Source: Clostridia bacterium | GTDB taxonomy: Bacteria; Bacillota; Clostridia; Peptostreptococcales; Anaerovoracaceae | Assembly: GCA_024693105.1 (NCBI GenBank) | Contig: JAILLO010000062.1 | Location: forward strand, 1-38,615 | Length of the DNA stretch: 38,615 bases | Direction of reading: 5' to 3' | Shown here: positions 23,345 to 31,083 of the stretch, piece after piece | How the letters are laid out: each line of letters begins with the position of its first letter | Position numbering within the stretch: position 1 is the stretch's first letter | Notes under the pieces: generated by a model | Databases searched by the model: none | What the model was told of the DNA's origin: nothing | The model's input: the letters and a program-made list of their open reading frames with translations, nothing else | Program-made: the position numbers and the translations under genes

Positions 23345-24648
23345 TGGATAAGAATGCAGAAAATATTTGCAGACAATTTACAAATCGGTATGGTTATCAT
23401 GCCGATTTTTCCTTATCGAAGGAACTTGCCGAAAGTTTTCTGAACGAACTGAATTATACTATCAGGACGGATAAGAATCATGACTTTGCAATGCTTCCGC
23501 TTGTGTTTTACTCGGGGCGGCCTGATGTAAGAGGCAAGTCGGTAATTGTCATGGATATCGGCGGAACCAACACACGCATCACGCTTGTAGGCTTTGATGA
23601 AAACGGAGTGCCAAAACTTCTTGATTTCAAAAAAGAACCTACGCCGGGAAACGAAAAGGTTATTGAAATAGATGAATTTTACCTTGAAATCATCCGGATT
23701 GCCGAGCCGTTCCTCAAGAAGGCAGACCATATCGGCGTAAGCTTTTCCTATGCAACCGATGCCCTTCCAAACGGTGATGCAAAAGTTGCGGCGGGCGGAA
23801 AGCAGATTCTTGTTAAGGATTTTATAGGAAGCGTTATCGGTGAGGGTCTGAGAAAGGCTATGAGGTCAATCGGCATCGACACCGATTACAAAATCAGGAT
23901 TATAAATGATGCTGCAGCTGTATTTTTCGGGGGAATGGCAAAGGACCCGGCTGAAAAGTACGGTAATTACATAGGACTTGTTCTTGGGACGGGCTTCAAT
24001 ATGGCATATCTTGAGCCTGCGGAGCATTTTACGGTAGTGAATCAGGAATGCGGCGGCTTCAGGCGAATGCCTCTTAATGATGCCGACAGGGAGTATATTG
24101 CTCTTACTTATGACAAAGAGATTGACTGGTGCGAGAAGGTCGTGTCAGGCCGTTACTTTGGCGGCACGGTGCTTTTTGCCTTGAGACAGGCGGCAAAGGA
24201 CGGTCTGTTTGAGGGTGCTTTTGCAGAGGAACTTATGAAGCATGAGGCTCTTGAAACAAAGGAAATGTCGCTGTTTATGGCGTCGAAAGGCCGCGAGGGT
24301 GAACCGGCGCGGTGGCTTTCGAAAATTGAGCCCGAAAAGCGAGATCTTTATACGGAAATGGCTCTTTTTATTGCAGAGGGTGTAATGGACAGGGCTGCAT
24401 TTTTCGTTTCGGTTGCGCTTTTTGCGACGCTGATTCGCGGCAGGAGTCAGGAGGGAAAGTCGACGTGCATTATGGTAGAGGGCAGTCTTTATGAGAAGCT
24501 TCCGGGTTTTGCAGAGCGTATAAGGGCGCATCTTGCAAGGCTGAAGAAGGAGAATCCGGCCCTGATTACCCACGATATATCCTGTGAATTTACAACAGGC
24601 GAAAACACAACGGTTTTCGGAACTGCACTCGCGGGACTTTGGGAATAG
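23341..24648 (+). CDS. Hexokinase-family sugar kinase
   Basis: 435 residues, similar to a eukaryotic-type hexokinase half and much longer than the roughly 320-residue bacterial ROK glucokinases. The actin-fold phosphate-1 motif VMDIGGTNTR is at 70-79, phosphate-2/catalytic base Asp190 in IRIINDAAAV, the signature LGTGFNMAYLE at 215-225, the glucose-loop relative NQECGGF at 234-240, and the adenosine motif VEGSLYEKLPGF near 378. It phosphorylates a hexose with ATP in the cytoplasm. The ATG overlaps the permease stop and GGAGG precedes it. Its place at the end of the sugar importer operon suggests it traps the imported sugar. Exact substrate unknown. Confidence 0.85.
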   Translation: MMDKNAENICRQFTNRYGYHADFSLSKELAESFLNELNYTIRTDKNHDFAMLPLVFYSGRPDVRGKSVIVMDIGGTNTRITLVGFDENGVPKLLDFKKEPTPGNEKVIEIDEFYLEIIRIAEPFLKKADHIGVSFSYATDALPNGDAKVAAGGKQILVKDFIGSVIGEGLRKAMRSIGIDTDYKIRIINDAAAVFFGGMAKDPAEKYGNYIGLVLGTGFNMAYLEPAEHFTVVNQECGGFRRMPLNDADREYIALTYDKEIDWCEKVVSGRYFGGTVLFALRQAAKDGLFEGAFAEELMKHEALETKEMSLFMASKGREGEPARWLSKIEPEKRDLYTEMALFIAEGVMDRAAFFVSVALFATLIRGRSQEGKSTCIMVEGSLYEKLPGFAERIRAHLARLKKENPALITHDISCEFTTGENTTVFGTALAGLWE

Positions 24649-24680
24649 GAATTGAATATTGTTTTCTAAAAATGAATAGG

Positions 24681-24721
24681 CCATACGGGAACTTTAATTA
24701 AGTAATCCTGTATGGCTTTTT
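24681..24721 (+). terminator. Terminator of the sugar operon
   Basis: CCATACGGGA (24681-24690) pairs with TCCTGTATGG (24706-24715) and CTTTTTT follows. Confidence 0.9.
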
Positions 24722-24904
24722 TATGTGCTGAACTGCACTTTTCTGCACTTTTGCAGCAGCCAGAAAGCACATTTTCGAATGTAGTACTTTTGGGCGCAAA
24801 GACCGGCAAAAACTTGTGAGTGAATACAGCGCATATTACGATGGAGCTACGATGGGTATCGAGTACAAGGGGACTTATGTTTATTTGGGGATAGATATGA
24901 TTTT

Positions 24905-25153
24905 TTGTGTTATTTTCGCAGAGTTACAAGAATTGCATATCTAATACCGGTGATATTTTTTTCGAGGGATGCAATATGGCGTATTTTTAAAATCTATGAC
25001 GAAATAGCTTCACTTGAAGTTGGAGGATTAGCTGCAATCGGAAAGTATGGCGGCTCAGGATACTATGCTTTGATCGTATCTATGGCGGCAGCTGCTGCCA
25101 CGATTGTTTGTCTACTTTTTAAAGACAAAAAAGCAATAAAAGATAGACAGTGA
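24905..25153 (+). CDS. Small membrane protein, possibly frameshifted
   Basis: An 82-residue reading frame with one or two hydrophobic segments (IAYLIPVIFF and YYALIVSMAAAAATIVCLLF) and a basic end KDKKAIKDRQ. I recognise no family. The only in-frame start is a TTG with no RBS. Immediately upstream, another frame (for example from the ATG at 24852, or GTG 24816) reads EYKGTYVYLGIDMIF and stops about 45 bases past the T6 run at 24901-24906. Adding or losing bases in that run would join the two into a longer protein with an extra helix. It may be a broken gene, a sequence error or a real slip site. No function is proposed. Confidence 0.35.
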   Translation: MCYFRRVTRIAYLIPVIFFSRDAIWRIFKIYDEIASLEVGGLAAIGKYGGSGYYALIVSMAAAAATIVCLLFKDKKAIKDRQ

Positions 25154-25157
25154 TTCA

Positions 25158-25226
25158 ATGGTGGAGAACTTTTACTCCCAGATAATTATCAACAGGCTCA
25201 GATACAACAGTTTTATTCTCCGCCAT
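25158..25226 (+). other. Long-range 11-bp inverted repeat in a gene-free gap
   Basis: ATGGTGGAGAA (25158-25168) and TTCTCCGCCAT (25216-25226) can pair over 11 positions with one G-T pair, enclosing 47 bases. It starts 5 bases after the stop of the small membrane ORF. There is no T-tract. The rest of 25227-25340 shows no gene. Confidence 0.4.
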
Positions 25227-25340
25227 CTTTAGTGCCTCCATCATTCTAAGACCTCAATCTGAAATCATATAAAATTTAGCTGATCAAGCTTTCGGTTTGG
25301 AATCTTGAATCCTATTTTTGAGCGGGCAAGTCCTAAAAGA

Positions 25341-25369
25341 TTGACTCATGCCGATCGGCAGAATATAAT
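25341..25369 (+). promoter_or_regulatory. Promoter of the MNT/HEPN pair with palindromic spacer
   Basis: TTGACT (25341-25346), 17 bases, TATAAT (25364-25369). The spacer contains the perfect 12-bp palindrome TGCCGATCGGCA (25349-25360), a likely operator for autoregulation. Confidence 0.75.
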
Positions 25370-25436
25370 AAAAACACAGGAAGTGGCATTATCTACCTTG
25401 TAAACAGCCGTGAGGAGAGAAGGGGGAGGCAGCGAG

Positions 25437-25778
25437 ATGTTAGAGAAAAATCAAATGAAAATGATCATATCGGACCTGTGTTCCGGACTTACCCGAATCT
25501 TTCCGGGAGAAGAGCCCGAGGCTATTTTGTTTGGATCTTATGCCAGAGGGGATGCGGATGAAGGCTCTGATGTGGATGTTTTGGTGCTTTTGGATTCAAC
25601 GAAAGAGATGATTGCCCAGAAAGAGTGGGAAGTTGGCAATATCGCGGGCGACATATTATTGAATTATGGAGTGTTGGTATCGCCTGTAGTAGAAAATCGC
25701 AAATATTATATAGAAAATTCAAGTTTTCTTCCGTTCTTTAGAAATATAGAACGTGAGGGGGTGCGGGTTTATGGTTGA
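25437..25778 (+). CDS. mntA: MNT-domain nucleotidyltransferase, likely antitoxin
   Basis: 113 residues from the ATG at 25437, with GGGGGAGG about 8 bases upstream. The minimal nucleotidyltransferase signature is clear: ILFGSYARGDADEGSDVDVL (GSYARG plus the Asp-x-Asp metal pair). Such proteins encoded with HEPN partners act as antitoxins; in characterised MntA-HepT pairs the MNT protein AMP-modifies a HEPN residue and so inactivates the RNase. The following HEPN gene overlaps by 8 bases. The third acidic residue typical of this fold is probably in the VLVSPVVE strand, not certain. Confidence 0.85.
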   Translation: MLEKNQMKMIISDLCSGLTRIFPGEEPEAILFGSYARGDADEGSDVDVLVLLDSTKEMIAQKEWEVGNIAGDILLNYGVLVSPVVENRKYYIENSSFLPFFRNIEREGVRVYG

Positions 25779-26169
25779 AACATATAGTACTGATTTGTCG
25801 AAGTATCGCATACAAAAGGCCACGGAAATGTTAACTACGGCAAAGACTGTCTTTGATGCCGGCGACTATGCTACGGCGAATAACCGAGCATATTACAGCA
25901 TTTTTCATGCTATGCGTGCGGTATTGGCGCTTGACGAAGAGGACTACAAAAAACATTCAGCTGTCATTGCGAGGTTTTCCGAAAACTATTTAAAGACAGA
26001 CATTATTCCGCGAAAATACGGAAGCCTTATTACTAATGCTTCCAGAATCAGAAATAGAAGTGATTATCAGGATTTCTACATTTGCTCCATAGAAGATACA
26101 GAAAAGCTTTTGGAAGGAGCGAAAGAATTCTTGAAAGATGTGAAAGAATATTTGAAAACTCGATATTAA
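25771..26169 (+). CDS. HEPN-domain protein, likely toxin partner
   Basis: 132 residues from the ATG at 25771 (GAGGGGG RBS); the GTG at 25753 is less likely. The sequence is four-helical HEPN: ATEMLTTAKTVFDAGDYATANNRAYYSIFHAMRAVL, a hallmark of the PF05168 group, and the RNRSDYQDF motif near the end of helix three. In classical HepT the RNase motif is RX4-6H. Here the corresponding segment is R-x-R-S-D-Y with no His, so catalytic competence is uncertain and the pair may work differently. It is translationally coupled to mntA and ended by the terminator at 26180. Confidence 0.8.
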   Translation: MVETYSTDLSKYRIQKATEMLTTAKTVFDAGDYATANNRAYYSIFHAMRAVLALDEEDYKKHSAVIARFSENYLKTDIIPRKYGSLITNASRIRNRSDYQDFYICSIEDTEKLLEGAKEFLKDVKEYLKTRY

Positions 26170-26179
26170 ATTCAAGTAT

Positions 26180-26234
26180 AAAACCCCCGAGGGCAAGTCA
26201 CTAAGTCAATATGACTTTGCCTTCCGGGGGTTTT
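26180..26234. terminator. Bidirectional terminator between HEPN gene and htpG
   Basis: AAAACCCCC (26180-26188) and GGGGGTTTT (26226-26234) plus inner GGGCAA/TTGCC-type pairing make a long stem with A and T runs on both sides. It serves both convergent genes. Confidence 0.92.
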
Positions 26235-26249
26235 CTGTTTGAATCTGAA

Positions 26250-28259
26250 TTATTTCATAAGTTTGCAAATCTGATTTGAAAATTCGACAGGGTCTTCAAC
26301 AGGCATTCCCTCAATCAGAAGAGCCTGATTGTATAAAAGGCCCGCGTAATCGCCGAGCTTGCCGAAGTCTTTCGAATCGGTCGTTCCGCCGTTTGCCTTC
26401 CACTCTGCAAATGTATCTGAGAGAGCCTCAAATACAGGGTGTTCAGGGTTGATTTCAAGAACCTTTTCTGCTTTGACTTTTTCGCCTGCAGGCATAGCAT
26501 TGAGAACCTTTTCCATTTCGATTGAAAGGCCGCCGCCGCTTGCAAAGCATACAGGGTGAGTCTTCAGTCTGGAAGAAACCTTGACTTCGGAAACTTTTCC
26601 GTCAAGAGCTGCCTTGAGAGCTTCGAGCATTTCTTTTGAATCCTCGTTTTTCTTTTCAGCCGCTTTCTTTTCTTCTTCGCTCTCTTCAATGCCAAGATCC
26701 TCGTCGGAAACGGACTTGAATTCCTTACCGTCGATTGAAGCAAGCATACGAAGCGCGAATTCATCAACTTCATCCGTGCAGTAGAAAATCTCATAACCTT
26801 TGTCTTTGAGAAGCTCTGTCTGAGGTTGTCTGTCAAGCTTTTCGACAGTTTCGCCGCATGCGTAGTAAATATATTTCTGGTCTTCCTTCATACGCGAGAT
26901 GTACTCTTTGAAAGTTGCAAGCTTCTTCTCGGATGAAGAATAAAGAAGGATCAGATCCTGCAAAACATCCTTGTTCATGCCGTAGCCGCTGTAAAGACCG
27001 AATTTGAGCTGCAGACCGAAATTCTTGAAGAATTCCTCGTATTTTTCCCTGTCGTTTTCGAGCATATGAAGAAGCTCAGCCTTGATCTTCTTTTCGAGTC
27101 TTGAAGCAATCGCCTTGAGCTGCCTGTCATGCTGCAGCATTTCTCTTGAAATGTTCAGCGACAGATCCTGAGAATCGACAAGTCCTTTTACGAAGCTGAA
27201 GTAATCAGGAAGAAGGTCCGCACATTTTTCCATAATCATAACGCCGCTGCTGTAAAGCTGAAGGCCCTTTTCGTACTCTTTTGTATAGTAATTGTAAGGA
27301 GCTTTTCCCGGAATGAAAAGGAGTGCATTGTAGGTGGTCACGCCTTCGACGTTTGTATGAATAACCCTTGCCGGATCCGTGAAATCATAGAATTTTTTCT
27401 TGTAAAAATCATTGTAATCTTCATCGGAAATGTCGCTCTTGCTGCGCTTCCAGATAGGCACCATGCTGTTGAGAGTTTCGTCTTCAAAATACTGCTCGTA
27501 TTCGGGCTTGTAACCCTCCGCAGCCTTTTCCTCTTCGGTAGCGGCTTTTTCGCGACTCTTTTCTACGTTCATAATGATAGGGTATCTGATGTAATCGGAA
27601 TACTTCTTGACGAGTTCGCGAATCTGGTACGCTTTGAGATAAGCACTGTAATTTTCTTCTTCTGTATCATCTTTGAGTGTCAGGATAACATCGGTACCTG
27701 CTTCTTCTCTTTCGCCCGGTTCAATCGTGTATCCGTCTGCTCCTTTTGATTCCCAGACATATGCTTCATCAGAGCCGTATGCCCTGCTGACAACGCGGAT
27801 ATTTTTGCTGACCATGAAAGCCGAATAGAAGCCCACACCAAACTGACCGATGATATCGATATCCATCTTGCCTTCGCCGCCGTCGGTTTCGACATCTTCT
27901 GCGGCAGCATCCTTTGAAGCGTTGTCCTGACCGTTTTGACCGTTCTCCTTCTTAAATTTGAAAGAACCGCTCTGCGCAATAGTTCCGAGATTTGTTTCCA
28001 TCTCGTCCTTGCTCATTCCGATGCCGTTGTCGGAAATTGTAAGAGTCTTTGCGTTTTCATCGACCGCAATTCTGATCCTGTAATCATCTCTGTTGACGCC
28101 TTCGCTCTCTTCACTGAGCCTCTTGTAATAAAGCTTGTCGATGGCATCGCTTGAATTTGAAATAATCTCTCTGAGAAAGATTTCCTTGTGTGTATAAATA
28201 GAATTTATCATAAGATCCAGAAGTCTTTTTGATTCTGCTTTGAACTGTTTCTTTGCCAT
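26250..28259 (-). CDS. htpG: Chaperone HtpG (Hsp90)
   Basis: 669 residues. The GHKL ATPase site is complete: catalytic Glu31 and Asn35 in [19 protein letters not shown] near 77-82, and [12 protein letters not shown] at 138-149. Middle and C-terminal dimerisation domains follow. Compared with Escherichia coli HtpG the ATP lid between SGSFKF and IGQFG is about 20 residues longer, and the extra part (about 107-132) is a Gln/Asn/Ala/Asp-rich low-complexity segment. It folds or remodels client proteins under stress. The gene has its own promoter with a CIRCE-like operator, so HrcA control is likely. GGAAGGGA lies about 7 bases before the ATG. Confidence 0.97.
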   Translation of the reverse strand: MAKKQFKAESKRLLDLMINSIYTHKEIFLREIISNSSDAIDKLYYKRLSEESEGVNRDDYRIRIAVDENAKTLTISDNGIGMSKDEMETNLGTIAQSGSFKFKKENGQNGQDNASKDAAAEDVETDGGEGKMDIDIIGQFGVGFYSAFMVSKNIRVVSRAYGSDEAYVWESKGADGYTIEPGEREEAGTDVILTLKDDTEEENYSAYLKAYQIRELVKKYSDYIRYPIIMNVEKSREKAATEEEKAAEGYKPEYEQYFEDETLNSMVPIWKRSKSDISDEDYNDFYKKKFYDFTDPARVIHTNVEGVTTYNALLFIPGKAPYNYYTKEYEKGLQLYSSGVMIMEKCADLLPDYFSFVKGLVDSQDLSLNISREMLQHDRQLKAIASRLEKKIKAELLHMLENDREKYEEFFKNFGLQLKFGLYSGYGMNKDVLQDLILLYSSSEKKLATFKEYISRMKEDQKYIYYACGETVEKLDRQPQTELLKDKGYEIFYCTDEVDEFALRMLASIDGKEFKSVSDEDLGIEESEEEKKAAEKKNEDSKEMLEALKAALDGKVSEVKVSSRLKTHPVCFASGGGLSIEMEKVLNAMPAGEKVKAEKVLEINPEHPVFEALSDTFAEWKANGGTTDSKDFGKLGDYAGLLYNQALLIEGMPVEDPVEFSNQICKLMK

Positions 28260-28326
28260 AAAAAATCCCTTCCTTTAAAAATTTATCTGAGTTGGCGCTT
28301 AAAACTTTATATGAGCCGCGCTTAAA

Positions 28327-28363
28327 ATTATATGAGCTGGCACTCAACGACACAGAGTGCTAA
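28327..28363 (-). promoter_or_regulatory. htpG promoter with CIRCE element
   Basis: CTGGCACTC-N9-GAGTGCTAA (28337-28363) matches the CIRCE operator of the HrcA repressor: the right half is perfect and the left has two mismatches to TTAGCACTC. On the minus strand a TATAAT -10 box (28327-28332) lies just downstream, so the operator covers the -35 region. Degenerate half-site-like words (GTTGGCGCTTAA, GCCGCGCTTAA) recur at about 28290-28325, in the leader. Confidence 0.85.
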
Positions 28364-28455
28364 CAAAACTATATTACCCCCGCGAATTAAAAATGTCAAT
28401 ACCGCGTATTCAAAATCTGAATAGCGCGTCCAAAAGGCCAAATTCTTACCTTTGA

Positions 28456-28555
28456 GCGGGGCTTTGCGGTGTGCAGGACTTTGGCCGGGGCTTTGCGGTG
28501 TGTAGGATTTTGGCCGGGGCTCTGCGGTGTGCAGGACTTTGGCCGGGGCTCTGCA
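28456..28555 (+). repeat. 29-bp tandem repeat
   Basis: The unit GGCCGGGGCTYTGCGGTGTG (then CAGGACTTT) recurs with a period of exactly 29, with the word GGCC at 28483, 28512 and 28541 and a first copy at about 28455. Copies touch each other without spacers, so this is a minisatellite and not a CRISPR array. It lies in the divergent gap between htpG and the ATPase gene. Confidence 0.9.
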
Positions 28556-28678
28556 GTTTAAGCGTTCGGGCGGGAATCCTCGGCGGTCCGCCGGGGAGAG
28601 GAAAGCGTGTTTTGCCTGACCTGAAGTTTATTGCGACAGAATTGACGGTTTTGTTTGTATATGGCGTGCTACTTGGGG

Positions 28679-28703
28679 TATAATATTAGATATCGTGTAT
28701 AAT
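28679..28703 (+). promoter_or_regulatory. Candidate -10 boxes for the ATPase-AEC pair
   Basis: Two TATAAT hexamers occur at 28679-28684 and at 28698-28703, the second preceded by TG (extended -10). A TTGACG at 28642 is too far for a classical spacing, so the -35 is unclear. Confidence 0.4.
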
Positions 28704-28743
28704 GCGATTTTTCAAAAGGGATGATTAATATGGAGGTATCGAT

Positions 28744-29862
28744 ATGTCAAAGCTGAAACTGAGCGGCATTAAAAAAATTTACGAAGGCGGGGTTGAAGCT
28801 GTTCATGATTTTAATCTTGATATAGCAGACAAGGAATTTATAGTTCTTGTTGGTCCGTCCGGATGTGGAAAAAGTACCACTCTTCGTATGATTGCGGGGC
28901 TTGAAGATATTTCGGCGGGCGAACTTTATATAGATGATGAACTTGTAAACGACAAAGAACCGAAGGACAGGGATATAGCGATGGTTTTCCAGAGTTATGC
29001 TCTTTATCCTCATATGACGGTTCGTGAAAATATGGCCTTTGCTCTCAAAATCAGGCATACACCGCCTGACGTCATTAAAAAGAGAGTGGAATGGGCCGCA
29101 GAAATTCTCGATATTACACAGTACCTTGACAGAAAGCCAAAAGCACTTTCGGGAGGCCAGAGACAGCGTGTGGCAATAGGCAGAGCAATCGTGCGCGAAC
29201 CGAGGGTTTTCCTCATGGACGAACCGCTGAGCAACCTTGACGCAAAACTGCGCCACCAGATGAGAGCAGAGCTTATCAAGCTTCGTCAGCAGGTAAATAC
29301 AACATTTATATATGTTACACACGACCAGACCGAGGCGCTTACGCTCGGTGACAGAATTGTAATTATGCAGGACGGATGGATTATGCAGGTCGGAACTCCT
29401 CAGGAGGTTTTTGAGCATCCTGCAAACACCTTTGTTGCAGGGTTTATCGGAATGCCGCAGATCAACTTCTTTGATGCGGAGCTTGAACGCGACAAGGACG
29501 ATTATTCGCTTATGCTTGATGAGGCGTATATTCTTCTGCCTGACAGGATTTCCAAGGCCCTTGCGGAGAAGGACGTACAGCCGCAGAAAATCATACTCGG
29601 CTGCAGACCTGAACATATGAGTATCTCAAATGAGGTTTCTCCGGATACGTTTGCGGCAAAGGTCGATGTAAATGAAATGATGGGAAGCGAAGTGCACATG
29701 CACCTTACTTTCAAAGATCAGCATGTTATTGTCAGAATCCCGACTACGGAACTTCCGTCTGAGCATCATCAGGGCTATCCGGTTGGTACGGTTCTGCATC
29801 TTGGCTTCCAGAAGGAAATGCTGCATATGTTTAACATCGAAACAAAAGAAAATCTGATATAA
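28744..29862 (+). CDS. Sugar ABC transporter ATP-binding protein, MsmX/UgpC/MalK type
   Basis: 372 residues. Walker A GPSGCGKST near 39, Q-loop MVFQSYALYPHMTV, signature LSGGQRQRVAIGRAI, Walker B VFLMDEPLSNLDAKLR, H-loop YVTHDQTEA, then the C-terminal OB/TOBE regulatory domain (GCRPEHMSI, MGSEVHMHL) that marks carbohydrate importers. MsmX-type ATPases often serve several importers encoded elsewhere. The sugar operon at 20277-24648 lacks an ATPase, so this gene, 4 kb further on the same strand, is the natural candidate. The ATG has GGAGG 7 bases upstream. An AEC carrier gene follows 15 bases later. Confidence 0.95.
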   Translation: MSKLKLSGIKKIYEGGVEAVHDFNLDIADKEFIVLVGPSGCGKSTTLRMIAGLEDISAGELYIDDELVNDKEPKDRDIAMVFQSYALYPHMTVRENMAFALKIRHTPPDVIKKRVEWAAEILDITQYLDRKPKALSGGQRQRVAIGRAIVREPRVFLMDEPLSNLDAKLRHQMRAELIKLRQQVNTTFIYVTHDQTEALTLGDRIVIMQDGWIMQVGTPQEVFEHPANTFVAGFIGMPQINFFDAELERDKDDYSLMLDEAYILLPDRISKALAEKDVQPQKIILGCRPEHMSISNEVSPDTFAAKVDVNEMMGSEVHMHLTFKDQHVIVRIPTTELPSEHHQGYPVGTVLHLGFQKEMLHMFNIETKENLI

Positions 29863-29877
29863 CAGGGAGGAATGCCG

Positions 29878-30813
29878 ATGGCTGCAACGCAGATTATTCT
29901 TTCTCTTGTCAAGCTGTTCCTTATGATAATTCCGGGATTCATTCTCTCGAAGAAAGGCATTATCGATGAGCATCAGAGCAAGGGCATTTCGTCGATTATT
30001 ATTAACCTGACATGGCCGTGCCTGATAATTATGTCGCTGCAGAGGGAATTTTCAAGGGAACTTTGCATCAATATGGGGATTCTTGCACTTGTAATGGTTG
30101 CAGACATTCTCGCGGCATTTGTTGTGGCAAAGGCGATAAGCAAAGGGCTGAAAGTAGAAAAGAGCCTGACTTATCTCATGATATTCATGCTTATGTTCGG
30201 CAATACCGGTTTTATGGGGATTCCGGTATGCACAGTGCTTTATGGCGGAGAAGGGACATTTTATGCAGCTTTGATAGACTGTGTTCAGGACATCTTTATT
30301 TTTACTGCCGGGCTTGTTATGATAGAAAAGTCCACAGGCAGCCACATAGGGCTGAGTATCAGGCATTTTATGACGCCGGGGTTTGCCTCGATTGTAATCG
30401 GTCTTGGCTTGTTTGTCGGCGGAATCACGCTGCCTGAAATTATTTCGGGTCCGCTTGAGGTAATAGGTTCAGCCACATCACCACTTGCAATGCTCGTTGT
30501 GGGGTATCAGCTGGGATCTGTCAGCTTTAGGGAAATGTTCAGCGATTTGCGTCTTTATGTTCTTTCGATAGCAAAGACGATTATTATGCCTTTGATTTTC
30601 ATGCTGTTGCTGCTTCTGATTTTCAGCGAACCGGGTGTCCTTGTAAAAACCCTGATTATCGAAATGGCGGCACCTGTTGCGGCATGCACAACGATATATT
30701 CCCAGAAATACGGAGGGGACGTCGAGTTTGCGACGAAGGGCGTTATGCTGTCCACACTGATTTCGATTGTGACATTATCTGCTTTTGCGGTAATTGTTGA
30801 GATGGCAGTCTAA
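29878..30813 (+). CDS. AEC-family membrane carrier (auxin efflux carrier type)
   Basis: 311 residues from the ATG at 29878; an ATG at 29872 is only one base from the GGGAGG, so the later start fits better. About ten membrane helices in two five-helix halves: the first with NLTWPCLIIMSL, MFGNTGFMGIPV and the crossover CVQDIFIFT, the second with GSATSPLAMLVVGYQLG and MAAPVAACTTIYSQKYGG. The paired Asn-Pro/Gly breaks match the family, which in bacteria carries malate and other organic anions. Co-transcribed with the ATPase gene; a functional connection is not evident. Confidence 0.88.
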   Translation: MAATQIILSLVKLFLMIIPGFILSKKGIIDEHQSKGISSIIINLTWPCLIIMSLQREFSRELCINMGILALVMVADILAAFVVAKAISKGLKVEKSLTYLMIFMLMFGNTGFMGIPVCTVLYGGEGTFYAALIDCVQDIFIFTAGLVMIEKSTGSHIGLSIRHFMTPGFASIVIGLGLFVGGITLPEIISGPLEVIGSATSPLAMLVVGYQLGSVSFREMFSDLRLYVLSIAKTIIMPLIFMLLLLLIFSEPGVLVKTLIIEMAAPVAACTTIYSQKYGGDVEFATKGVMLSTLISIVTLSAFAVIVEMAV

Positions 30814-30842
30814 GAATCTTTAGATTTTGCCGTTACTGTATG

Positions 30843-30864
30843 TATTGAGGCGGCCACCTCAATA
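30843..30864 (+). other. Hairpin after the AEC gene
   Basis: TATTGAGG (30843-30850) and CCTCAATA (30857-30864) form a perfect 8-bp stem with a 6-base loop, 30 bases after the stop and without a T-tract. The true terminator follows at 30896. Confidence 0.5.
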
Positions 30865-30895
30865 GTTAAGTAAAGTCAGAGAGATTATAAAGCAA

Positions 30896-30924
30896 GAGGC
30901 GGCAGTTTGCCGCCTCTTTTTTTA
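30896..30924 (+). terminator. Terminator of the ATPase-AEC operon
   Basis: AGAGGCGGC (30896-30904), a 5-base loop, GCCGCCTCT (30910-30918), then a T-run to 30924. Confidence 0.95.
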
Positions 30925-31023
30925 GGTGCTTTTTTTAAGGTGCGCATGGAGGCGCACGTTTCTAAAGGTTAAAGTACCCGATCCGCCCCGGCAGTGGGAA
31001 GGATACAGGCAAAGATAAGCTTG

Positions 31024-31061
31024 GTCAACTACTCGACCTACGGTTGACGCCTTAGAGGTCG
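31024..31061. other. Sequence able to form an H-type pseudoknot
   Basis: GTCAAC (31024-31029) pairs with GTTGAC (31043-31048), and CGACCT (31034-31039) pairs with AGGTCG (31056-31061). The two 6-bp helices interleave, which is a pseudoknot topology. It lies in the 160-base gap after a strong terminator and just past the end of the convergent phosphohexomutase gene. The surrounding text (TAAGCTTGGTCAACTACTC..., TTCTTGCTCACGG) looks to me like right-end sequence of IS200/IS605-type elements, but no tnpA or tnpB is present. This is an impression only. Confidence 0.35.
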
Positions 31062-31083
31062 GAGATTTCTTGCTCACGGCGTG

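Noticed and set aside
28456..28555. CRISPR-like array of regular repeats
   Set aside because: The 29-bp units are adjacent without unique spacers and no cas gene is present; it is a minisatellite.
30925..31083. Calling an IS200/IS605 insertion sequence
   Set aside because: No transposase or tnpB is present and the resemblance of the end rests on memory of wording, so only the pseudoknot is reported.
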